From assembly GCA_002683395.1 (NCBI GenBank), contig NYTG01000064.1, positions 1 through 7,211 of the forward strand: DNA of 7,211 nt. Direction: 5' to 3'. Position numbers and translations under genes: made by a program. This document shows positions 1 through 6,064 of the stretch, in pieces. This stretch comes from Halieaceae bacterium. Its GTDB lineage: Bacteria; Pseudomonadota; Gammaproteobacteria; Pseudomonadales; Halieaceae. Position 1 is the first letter of the stretch; every line of letters begins with the position of its first letter. The notes beneath the pieces were generated by a model. That model saw nothing but the letters and a program-made list of their open reading frames with translations. It searched no databases and was not told the origin of the DNA.

Positions 1-1
1 G

Positions 2-301
2 GGCATTATTTTCCCGGGCCAGCAAGCTAATGGAACGCATATCAATATCAGCGGTGCAGGTGTTGTCGCATCGTCAAAAAATAAAGGCAACGCTATTCAG
101 TTTCTGGAGTATTTAACCAGTGACAATGCACAAAGCTTATTCGCTGACGGCAACGCCGAATACCCCGCTGTCCCAGGTATCGGCGCTTCGTCGACGGTTG
201 TGGGGTTGGGGGAGTTCAAGGAAGAGACGCTGAATGCGGCTGAATTGGGTACTCATCAGGCGACCGCGATTATGGTTTTTGATCGTGCCGGCTGGCAATA
301 G
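2..301 (+). CDS. Iron(III) ABC transporter substrate-binding protein, C-terminal part (5' end outside window)
   Basis: This is an open frame from the window edge to TAG at 299-301, the last 99 residues of a periplasmic binding protein. The segment reading GTHINISGAGVV, then NAIQFLEYLTSDNAQ, then EYPAVPG is the characteristic C-terminal lobe of the FutA/FbpA/AfuA/IdiA class that binds ferric iron for an ABC importer. The NISG-GVV stretch and the 'FL.YL.S...Q..FA..N.EYP' pattern are typical of this family. It ends normally, with TAIMVFDRAGWQ before the stop. The signal peptide and the N-terminal iron ligands lie outside the window, so iron binding cannot be checked here. The gene converges on the heme operon and is not part of it. 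Its presence fits an iron-acquisition neighbourhood. Substrate ferric iron is inferred from family likeness; the exact paralogue name is not assigned. Confidence 0.85.
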   Translation, partial: GIIFPGQQANGTHINISGAGVVASSKNKGNAIQFLEYLTSDNAQSLFADGNAEYPAVPGIGASSTVVGLGEFKEETLNAAELGTHQATAIMVFDRAGWQ

Positions 302-451
302 CCGTTAAGGGCAGTCTTCTGGTTCTGTGAGCCGGGAGCGCGCAGCATCAGCTGCTAAAAAGGCTTTTACTTATCCGAATTTAGCCGCTAATGAGCAACG
401 CGGGAAGCTTTGATAGCGGTTGCGCTACTCTGTTAATGCCTGCATTCCCGC
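302..451. other. Convergent intergenic spacer, no gene, rich in short inverted repeats
   Basis: These 150 bases separate the ends of two converging genes. No credible reading frame is present. A perfect 5-bp hairpin (GCAGC-ATCA-GCTGC, 342-355) is followed by TAAAAAGGCTTTTA at 356-369. A second, larger nested structure occupies 400-451 (listed separately). Neither is followed by a clean U-tract on the plus strand. On the minus strand a run of five T (complement of 357-361) follows a weak GGCT/AGCC pairing. The spacer is therefore a likely place for transcripts from both sides to end, but no textbook terminator can be called. Confidence 0.5.
400..451. terminator. Nested inverted repeat at the 3' end of the heme operon; possible terminator or 3'-end structure
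   Basis: GCGGGAA at 400-406 pairs perfectly with TTCCCGC at 445-451. Inside this 7-bp outer stem lie a perfect 5-bp hairpin, TAGCG-GTTG-CGCTA (414-427), and a smaller AATG-CCTG-CATT hairpin (435-446) that competes for bases with the outer arm. The structure abuts the stop codon of the last heme-operon gene, so it would form the 3' end of that mRNA. There is no adjacent T-run, so simple intrinsic termination is doubtful. Protection of the mRNA 3' end, or bidirectional pausing, is equally possible. Confidence 0.3.
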
Positions 452-760
452 CTACTCCTCCAAGATAGCGGTAAATGTTTCCAAATCTGGGTGTGCCAGG
501 TAGGTGCCCTTGGGCGCCTTTGACTGGCGATGAGCCTTGGTGAACGCGTCAGACTCTGTCCAAGCCCGAAAGGCGTCCTCATTCACCCAGGTTGAATGCG
601 ACACATACAATACGTGGCTGTCATATTCAGGACCCCGCAGGAGGGCGAAATTCAAAAATCCGGGAACCCCCGATAGGAAGGTCTCTCTTTCTCGCCAAAC
701 TTGTTCAAAGTCCTCATCGTGATTAAGGTCAATTTTGAAACGATTCATTGCGATAAACAT
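452..760 (-). CDS. IsdG-type heme-degrading monooxygenase (antibiotic biosynthesis monooxygenase fold)
   Basis: This 102-residue single-domain ABM protein has the size of IsdG/IsdI/MhuD and HmuQ/HmuD enzymes. These are cytoplasmic dimers of a ferredoxin-like fold that oxidatively open heme and free the iron. The three residues known to be essential in IsdG are present at matching positions: Asn6 (MNRFKI), Trp67 (AFRAW) and His77 (FTKAH). The central block from STW to KAH (57-77) resembles the IsdG segment with the pattern VW-S..AF..W..SD.F..AH. The ATG at 760 is chosen because GAGG (768-771, minus strand) precedes it by 7 bases; the in-frame ATG four codons later has no such site. That GAGG overlaps the TGA of hmuV, so translation is probably coupled. 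As last gene of a heme-import operon its substrate is very likely incoming heme. Which tetrapyrrole product it makes cannot be read from sequence. A different ABM monooxygenase activity is the alternative, made unlikely by triad plus context. Confidence 0.88.
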   Translation of the reverse strand: MFIAMNRFKIDLNHDEDFEQVWRERETFLSGVPGFLNFALLRGPEYDSHVLYVSHSTWVNEDAFRAWTESDAFTKAHRQSKAPKGTYLAHPDLETFTAILEE

Positions 761-769
761 ATTGAGCCC

Positions 770-1546
770 TCAAAAGGTGTTGATTCGTATTCTCTGATCT
801 CTCGTTTCGATCTTGACCGGCGTCTCGTACACTTCCGACAGGGTCGATTCGATCAAGACGTCACCGGCCTCGCCACGTGCAGTAATGCGCCCGTTTTTCA
901 GAAGATAAAACGTATCGCCAAAATGGGCGGCAATATTCAAGTCATGCAGAACGAGCAGCACGCCAACGCCCTCAGAGCTCTTTTCTTTTACTAGATTCAG
1001 AATGCGCAGCTCTCCAGCAATATCTTGGCTTGATGTGGGCTCATCGAGCATCAAATATTGCGATGCTCCCAAGCGTGTATTGCACCAAATCTGGGCGAGA
1101 CATCGGCAAAAATGCACCCTTTGTTTCTCGCCGCCAGATAAGCTCAGTATCGACTGATGCAGCAAGTGGTGGATCCCGCAACGATCAGCAAGGCTCTCAA
1201 TGACCTCTATTTGCTCTTCGTCGGTGGCGTTTGCATGGGGTAATATCCCCATGCGGATAACATCGCTCGCTGAAAATTCGAAAACAAGGTTATCCGATTG
1301 CAACATGACCGCTCTGCGCGCAGCCAATTGTTTTGCCGTGAAGCTCCCAATGGAGTTTCCGTCGATAGTGATGAGTCCCGAGTAATCGGCCAGGTGCCCA
1401 GCGAAACCAGACAGTAACGTCGATTTGCCTGCTCCGTTTGGGCCGATGAGCACGGTTATGCTGCCGGGTTGTATCTCCGCGGCGATTGAATCAAGAATGG
1501 CTCTGGTGCCAAATCGCACGGAGAGGTTTTGCACGGCAAGTGTCAC
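770..1546 (-). CDS. hmuV: Heme ABC transporter ATP-binding protein HmuV
   Basis: This is the nucleotide-binding subunit that powers heme import on the cytoplasmic face of the inner membrane, paired with HmuU. Counting from the GTG at 1546 (258 residues), the motifs in order are Walker A GPNGAGKST (35-43), Q-loop Gln83, signature LSGGEKQR (136-143), Walker B YLMLDE with catalytic Glu169, D-loop TSSQD (171-175) and switch His201 (LVLHDLN). All catalytic residues are intact; the D-loop reads SSQD rather than the more usual SALD. The frame stays open to a GTG at 1573 that would add nine residues. I prefer the GTG at 1546 because it overlaps the hmuU stop as GTGA, has GAAGG 10 bases upstream, and gives the family's usual length and N-terminus; the 1573 GTG lacks a nearby ribosome site. 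It is the fourth gene of the operon, 9 bases before the monooxygenase. Confidence 0.93.
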   Translation of the reverse strand: MTLAVQNLSVRFGTRAILDSIAAEIQPGSITVLIGPNGAGKSTLLSGFAGHLADYSGLITIDGNSIGSFTAKQLAARRAVMLQSDNLVFEFSASDVIRMGILPHANATDEEQIEVIESLADRCGIHHLLHQSILSLSGGEKQRVHFCRCLAQIWCNTRLGASQYLMLDEPTSSQDIAGELRILNLVKEKSSEGVGVLLVLHDLNIAAHFGDTFYLLKNGRITARGEAGDVLIESTLSEVYETPVKIETRDQRIRINTF

Positions 1547-2577
1547 CGTGGTGTTACCTTCGTGATTAACCACAAGAAGAAAGGGGCTCCCAGAGCGCTG
1601 GTTACTAGCCCTACTGGTATTTCGGCAGGGAGGACAGCCGTTCTCGCCAGCAGATCTGCGGAGACCATGAGCGTCGCACCCAAAAGCGCTGAGCCTAAGA
1701 TGAGTGGGCGGTGCGCAACCCCTAGCGTGAATCTTGCAATGTGCGGAACGACGAGGCCGACAAACCCAATGATGCCCGCAACGGCGACGCCTGCGCCAAC
1801 GCAGATGGCAGACAGAAGCACCACCTGTCGTTTGATGGAGATGACATCGACACCAAGATGGAAGGCTTCAGCCTCTCCAAGCTGGAGTTTATCCAGCGCC
1901 TCTGCTCTTCCTACTAAAGCGAGAGTAGCGAGAATCATCATGGCAATGCAGGGTAGTGCAGTCATCCATTGTGCGCGCCCAAAGCTACCCATCATCCAAA
2001 AAATGAGCGTCCGCAGTTGTGCGTCGTCGCTTGCGTATTGGAAAAGACCAATGCCAACGCTAGACAGTGCATTGATGGCAATGCCAACTAGCAGTACGGT
2101 CACAATCCTAAATTGACCGAAGCGATTCGCGAAAAGATACAGCACGCCCGTGACCACTAGTGCCCCAAACACGGCGGCTACAGGCATGGTGTAAATGGCG
2201 AGTTCGGGGGGGACATTCAGCCATGCACCCAACACAATCACTGCTACTGCCCCGAGCGCGGCACCACCTGATACACCGATAAGACCGGGGTCGGCGAGGG
2301 GGTTTCTAAAAAGGCCTTGGAGGACTGCGCCCGCGCCCGCGAGTGAGGCTCCTACCGCTGCTGCTAGGAACACTCGTGGAGCTCGAATTTGAGTGAATAT
2401 GGTGGTTTCAAGTGAATCTGCTGAGCCCGTGACAATATTCCAGATTGGGAGTTGAACTGCGCCAAGCGAGAGCCCCAATATGACCGCGAAAAGGAATACC
2501 GCAGCGACGAAAATAGACGACCATTTGATGTTTGAGTTTGAGAAGGCCTGAGTCAGGCGGGCGAGTGTGGCTTGCAT
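1543..2577 (-). CDS. hmuU: Heme ABC transporter permease HmuU (FecCD family)
   Basis: This inner-membrane permease forms the heme channel as a dimer with HmuV. It has 344 residues and about ten hydrophobic segments, the first near 21-42. FecCD hallmarks are visible: RAPRV (65-69), the RNPLADPGLIGVSGGAALG block (91-109), LGEAEAFHLGV (233-243), and GFVGLVVPHIAR (271-282), the conserved stretch before the last helices. Length and motifs match HmuU/BhuU/PhuU. The frame opens with TTG at 2583, directly after the hmuT stop, but I choose the ATG at 2577: it is an ATG, and GAG lies 9 bases before it. Both sites have only weak ribosome-binding sequence, so expression probably depends on coupling to hmuT (7 bases from the hmuT stop to this ATG). 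The stop TGA overlaps the GTG start of hmuV by four bases. Vitamin B12 or siderophore permeases share the fold; the neighbours argue for heme. Confidence 0.92.
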   Translation of the reverse strand: MQATLARLTQAFSNSNIKWSSIFVAAVFLFAVILGLSLGAVQLPIWNIVTGSADSLETTIFTQIRAPRVFLAAAVGASLAGAGAVLQGLFRNPLADPGLIGVSGGAALGAVAVIVLGAWLNVPPELAIYTMPVAAVFGALVVTGVLYLFANRFGQFRIVTVLLVGIAINALSSVGIGLFQYASDDAQLRTLIFWMMGSFGRAQWMTALPCIAMMILATLALVGRAEALDKLQLGEAEAFHLGVDVISIKRQVVLLSAICVGAGVAVAGIIGFVGLVVPHIARFTLGVAHRPLILGSALLGATLMVSADLLARTAVLPAEIPVGLVTSALGAPFFLWLITKVTPR

Positions 2578-2583
2578 ACTCAA

Positions 2584-3447
2584 TTACTCAATGGCCTCTT
2601 TCAATTGCAGCGCGACGTCAAGCGTTTGCAGTCCAAAGCCCAATAAGCTCATTCCTTGAAAGGCGTGTACATTCCCATTTTTTACTGCGGCTGTAGACGC
2701 GAGAAGAGGGTCTGCGTTGATATTGTTGATGCCTCCGATCGATTCAAGGGCGCGTTTGGTAAGGACAATGTGGTCAGGTTGAGCGACACTCAGTAGCTCA
2801 CGAGAAATGGGTTTCCAGCCATCTATATCGCTGAAAATATTATGTGCGCCCGCCATCTTCAGGATCCCGTCGCCTGAGGTATTGGCGCCCGCAACGATCG
2901 GCTGATGGTCGACAAAATTGAGGATTAACATAACGCGCTGTGAGGTTGCTCTTGGAGCTGCTGGTGTCTCGGCTAACTTCTGAATTGTTTTGTCGAACTG
3001 ATCTAATAAAACTGCCGAGGCAGTTTCAGAGCGATCTACGATCTTGGCGATACAAAAAAACTTATCGATTATTCCTTGTGTCGTGTGATCCTCTTGGATA
3101 CGCCTTATTTCGACATCTACCATGGATAGTTGATCAACGACGGCATTGGGCCCCATATCATGCTCGCCAATAATCACTGATGGTTTCAATGTGAGGATGC
3201 CCTCGGCTGACAAATTCCTTACGTAACCTATCGATGGAAGATCGATTGCTTGGGGTAAATATCTGGCGGTGCTGTCTACCGCTACCAGTAAATCCTCGGC
3301 ATTGAGCGCAATGAGCATTTCAGCGATTGAGCCGCCTGCAGCGACCACGCGAGAGGTATCAGTAGCGTTTTCGCAGCTGTCTTCTCCCGCGGCGTGGCCG
3401 CTGAGGGCCTTAACGAGTAACAGCAGTATCAGAGAGAGCTTGATCAT
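2584..3447 (-). CDS. hmuT: Periplasmic hemin-binding protein HmuT
   Basis: This 287-residue class III periplasmic binding protein hands heme from the outer-membrane receptor to HmuUV. It starts with a Sec signal peptide (basic MIK, a leucine-rich core, likely cleavage after GHAA near residue 20) and no lipobox, so it should be soluble in the periplasm. The N-terminal lobe carries the HmuT/ShuT/PhuT pattern: ARYLP (61-65), LPSIGYVRNLSAEGIL (70-85), then LKPSVIIG (87-94). Tyr63 sits where the axial heme-ligand tyrosine of this family lies. The C-terminal lobe has VAGANTSGDGILKMAGAHN (185-203) and GWKPIS (210-215), also typical. The ATG at 3447 follows the receptor stop by one base, with a weak GAG 7 bases upstream, implying translational coupling. 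A siderophore or cobalamin binding protein is the fold alternative, but the LP-x-GYxRxL-EG signature favours hemin. Confidence 0.92.
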   Translation of the reverse strand: MIKLSLILLLLVKALSGHAAGEDSCENATDTSRVVAAGGSIAEMLIALNAEDLLVAVDSTARYLPQAIDLPSIGYVRNLSAEGILTLKPSVIIGEHDMGPNAVVDQLSMVDVEIRRIQEDHTTQGIIDKFFCIAKIVDRSETASAVLLDQFDKTIQKLAETPAAPRATSQRVMLILNFVDHQPIVAGANTSGDGILKMAGAHNIFSDIDGWKPISRELLSVAQPDHIVLTKRALESIGGINNINADPLLASTAAVKNGNVHAFQGMSLLGFGLQTLDVALQLKEAIE

Positions 3448-3448
3448 T

Positions 3449-5671
3449 TTATAGCTCGTACTTAATACCCACGCTGTAATTTATGCCGGGTTGGGTAAAG
3501 CGTTGTGCAGCGTCACGGCCAATACCGGGCGAATCGGCCCAGCGGATATAGCTTTTATCGGTCAGGTTAAAGACGCCGAAGTTCATGCTTAGGGCCTCGT
3601 TAAATTGGAACTGGCCCATCAAATCCAGAAGGCCATAACCACTGGTTGCATAGAGCGCGCTACCCGGGGAGATATCAGACTCGTCTTTCGATTTCACACC
3701 TGTCCAAATGAGATCTCCGCTCCACAGGCCGTCACTTGAGCCATAAGACAATCCGATGACGCCAGTAAGAGGCTGCACAGAGTTGATTGGATCGCCGGTA
3801 TCTTTGTCTTCCCCGTCGGCGTAGGCGATTGCGCCCTTGATTTCGATATTAGGGATCCCCAGCGAGTCGAGCTCCATGGTGAACCTGAACTCGGCGCCAT
3901 CGATAGTCACCTGGGAAATATTTTCAGATTGAAAGACCAAAAAACCGTCTTCGGGATCAATGCAGCCAAACTGCTGATAGAAGGTTGGGCAATGACCACT
4001 GCCAGCGGAAGCAATGAAATCATCATAGTCATTGGTGAAGATGGCGAGCGACGCTTCGACGCTTGATCCACTGAATCTGAGCCCCAGCTCGTAGCTGTCA
4101 CTTGTCTCTGACTTAAGGTCTGGCGCTGAGATAGTTTTATAACCGCCCAAGACATTGGTGAACCCAAGGTTGACGTCATCAAATGGCGGGGCCCGGAATC
4201 CCTCGCTATAACGTGCAACCACGGATAGCAGCGAGTTGAGTTGGTAAATGACACCAAATTTCAACGATATTTCAGACTCACTGAAATCGGTAGGGGGTGC
4301 CACGCCGGGGTTCCCGCTGAAGTACAGCGAATCGGGTGAAGTTGTGGCCTCATTTCTGTCATAACGCGCACCAGGCGACAAAAGTAATCTGCCATCAAGC
4401 AGTTCAATCTCGTCCTGTATGAATACCGCAAAGTTTTCGACGTCAGTTTTAGGGAAGTCCCTTGTTGGGAGCGGAGTGAATTCAGGGACTGTGTTACCCG
4501 CTGCGTCAACTGTTCCCCCGTCTCTGATAGATTCATTTGAGGTCTCGTAATAGTCGAGGCCGTAAGTGATGGTATGAGTAGTGTTGGATGAGGATAAGAC
4601 ACTGGAGAGTTGCGCGTTTGCTCCCACCACAGTTTGCTCAAAAGTTGAAATCCGATCTCGCAATTGAGTGGACAGGTAGGGCGGGGGGCTTCGTGACTCA
4701 ATGAGCGACTGGTAACTCTCCGACTTCTGCCAGTAGGAGGAGAGAGCTGCGCTCTCAAGCCAAGCGGATGCTTGATCTAGCTGATACCGCACCGTAACTC
4801 TTGTACGGTCTCTCTCGTCAGCAGCTTCCCTTGAATTGATCAGTGTCCCTCTGGAGAAAATGCCATAGTCCGAGAATATCTTGGTGTCCGTTTCATTTTT
4901 GAAATCCTCCAAGGTGACGGTGAGTGCCTGACTGTCGTTGATATCCCACTGTACCTTCGCAGTGACGTTGCGAGCTTGTGTATCTTGCTGATCTGGGCTG
5001 GTTCTCTCGGCCCCATACTCAGGACCACCGGCGGCATTGTTCTCGGTCTCTTCTCCGTTTCTCAGTGTAAGTAAAACCATGGATGACACTGAACCGGTAT
5101 CCCCGACTATCGTGACGGTACCAACGCTAGAGCTGTCAGCACTGGAGTAACCCAACTTGTAGCCAGAATAAAAATCCTGGTCGCCGAGTAGGTCTCTTGG
5201 TGACAACGTGTTGAACGCGACAACACCTCCCAAGGCATCGCTACCCCATAAAGACGATATCGGGCCTCGAGCAATTTCAGCGGTAGCGAGACTGTCAATG
5301 TCCACAAAATCACGGCGCGCAGACAGGAAGGGGCCAAAAGAGAATTCTTCAGCCACCCGCACGCCATCGACCAGTGTTAGCACTCTGTTTCCGCCGACAC
5401 CTCTGATATTGAAACCAGAAAGGCCATATCGGCTACCCGTACCGGCGACGGTGACGCCCGGTTCGAAGCGGACTAAATCGGCAATATCACGCGCGAGTTC
5501 TTTTTCTATCTGTTGCGCATCGATGATATCGATGGTTGCGGCTATTTCCTTCAGTGGCCTTTCAGTTCGAGATCCAATAACGGTGATGGTTTCGAGATCA
5601 GCGGCGATCAGGGTGGGGGATGCGGTCGCTAAAACCGTTACGGTAGAGATAAGGAGTGCTGGACGTCGCAT
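3449..5671 (-). CDS. hmuR: TonB-dependent heme/hemoglobin outer-membrane receptor
   Basis: This is a 740-residue TonB-dependent receptor. From the ATG at 5671 it has a signal peptide (MRRPALL..., cleavage near LIAA at 21-24) and a TonB-box-like segment ETITVIGSR (27-35). A plug domain of roughly 38-155 includes FNIRGVGGNRVLTLVDGVR and GPISSLWGSDALGGV, and a beta-barrel runs to the C-terminus. The FRAP box (GFRAPPFDD, 491-499) and an NPNL-like APDLKSE (516-522) mark the heme/hemoglobin receptor family, as does the tail RFTQPGINYSVGIKYEL. The histidine that lies between FRAP and NPNL in HemR/HmuR is absent. The only mature histidines I find are His366 and His560, and the only cysteines are Cys561 and Cys570. 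The last residue is Leu, not the usual Phe/Trp. The frame is open to 5788, but the promoter and Fur box lie inside that extension and the signal peptide begins at 5671, with GAGGG 11 bases upstream. It is the first gene of the operon. Confidence 0.9.
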   Translation of the reverse strand: MRRPALLISTVTVLATASPTLIAADLETITVIGSRTERPLKEIAATIDIIDAQQIEKELARDIADLVRFEPGVTVAGTGSRYGLSGFNIRGVGGNRVLTLVDGVRVAEEFSFGPFLSARRDFVDIDSLATAEIARGPISSLWGSDALGGVVAFNTLSPRDLLGDQDFYSGYKLGYSSADSSSVGTVTIVGDTGSVSSMVLLTLRNGEETENNAAGGPEYGAERTSPDQQDTQARNVTAKVQWDINDSQALTVTLEDFKNETDTKIFSDYGIFSRGTLINSREAADERDRTRVTVRYQLDQASAWLESAALSSYWQKSESYQSLIESRSPPPYLSTQLRDRISTFEQTVVGANAQLSSVLSSSNTTHTITYGLDYYETSNESIRDGGTVDAAGNTVPEFTPLPTRDFPKTDVENFAVFIQDEIELLDGRLLLSPGARYDRNEATTSPDSLYFSGNPGVAPPTDFSESEISLKFGVIYQLNSLLSVVARYSEGFRAPPFDDVNLGFTNVLGGYKTISAPDLKSETSDSYELGLRFSGSSVEASLAIFTNDYDDFIASAGSGHCPTFYQQFGCIDPEDGFLVFQSENISQVTIDGAEFRFTMELDSLGIPNIEIKGAIAYADGEDKDTGDPINSVQPLTGVIGLSYGSSDGLWSGDLIWTGVKSKDESDISPGSALYATSGYGLLDLMGQFQFNEALSMNFGVFNLTDKSYIRWADSPGIGRDAAQRFTQPGINYSVGIKYEL

Positions 5672-5705
5672 GGCTCTTTGAACCCTCGTGTAGGCATTTT
5701 CTAAT

Positions 5706-5734
5706 ATGATAATACGAATCATTCTCATTCGCAA
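5706..5734 (-). promoter_or_regulatory. Sigma70-like promoter of the heme-uptake operon
   Basis: On the minus strand TTGCGA (5734-5729, 4 of 6 to the -35 consensus) is separated by exactly 17 bases from TATCAT (5711-5706, 5 of 6 to the -10 consensus). Transcription would start near 5699, leaving a leader of about 28 bases before the receptor ATG at 5671. This placement makes any translation start upstream of about 5699 impossible from this promoter. The Fur box fills the spacer. The start point is inferred, not observed. Confidence 0.7.
5711..5729 (-). promoter_or_regulatory. Fur box (iron-responsive operator)
   Basis: The 19-base minus-strand site AATGAGAATGATTCGTATT is a 9-1-9 imperfect palindrome with 7 of 9 arm positions matching. 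Its core TGAGAATGATTCGTA agrees with the 7-1-7 Fur consensus TGATAATNATTATCA at 10 of 14 informative positions by my count. It occupies the -35/-10 spacer, so iron-loaded Fur bound here would block RNA polymerase and repress all five heme genes. This fits the known control of heme-uptake operons. Confidence 0.8.
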
Positions 5735-6064
5735 TAGTTGGCACAGAAAGCAACGCTTACGTGAGGAGGCTTTAGTGTTTCTCCTCAATGGAGGGGTCGA
5801 AAAATCGAGGAGTCGAAAAATCGAAGGAAATCGTTACCTATGGCTTACTCACTCCATGACATCGTCACAAAGATCCGCTTAGCTCACACCGGCGGTGTTG
5901 TGGCCGAAACGCTGATTCTGCCTGCCTTCGTGACGCCCCCATTCTGAATGTGATATTTGCCCATACGGAGGTTGAAGCTAGTTCATGATGGGACCAGAAA
6001 GTGCTTCTGATATAGACTCAGGATCTTCCCGCACCTTATTTTGAACCTTGGTCGTAAAGGAAAT
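5735..6064. other. Divergent intergenic region between the heme operon and the RIO kinase
   Basis: About 330 bases without a convincing gene. It contains GAGGAG/CTCCTC arms (5763-5768 and 5781-5786) around a 12-base loop and a short tandem repeat (5796-5828). A 35-codon plus-strand frame (ATG 5840 to TGA 5947) has only a distant GAAGGA before it and no recognisable product. A possible extended -10 for the kinase gene (TG-A-TATAGA, 6008-6016) has no good -35. A tiny 19-codon frame (5985-6044) looks accidental. Confidence 0.5.
5796..5828. repeat. Two-copy tandem repeat of about 16 bases
   Basis: GTCGAAAAATCGAGGA (5796-5811) is followed at once by GTCGAAAAATCGAAGGA (5812-5828), identical apart from one inserted A. 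Each copy contains TCGA-AAAA-TCGA, itself an inverted repeat. It lies about 60 bases upstream of the heme promoter's -35 element and about 240 bases before the kinase start. Replication slippage would explain it; a paired binding site is possible but unsupported. Confidence 0.6.

Noticed and set aside
342..369. GCAGC-ATCA-GCTGC hairpin followed by TAAAAAGGCTTTTA as an intrinsic terminator
   Set aside because: The stem is only 5 bp and is followed by A-rich, not T-rich, sequence on the plus strand; on the minus strand the T-run precedes the hairpin.
1529..2116. 195-codon open frame on the plus strand
   Set aside because: It lies wholly antisense to hmuU and the start of hmuV, whose motifs are unambiguous; its translation is low-complexity and shows no domain.
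4261..4758. 165-codon minus-strand frame inside the receptor
   Set aside because: Out-of-frame shadow of the receptor barrel; no signal for a second protein, and the receptor frame is uninterrupted, so it is not a frameshift.
5208..5681. 157-codon open frame on the plus strand
   Set aside because: Antisense to the receptor's signal peptide and plug domain; serine- and arginine-rich shadow without a recognisable domain.
5840..5947. 35-codon plus-strand frame (MAYSLHDIV...) in the divergent spacer
   Set aside because: A GAAGGA sits about 11 bases before its ATG, but the product is unrecognised and the length is within chance for this spacer; too little to call a gene.
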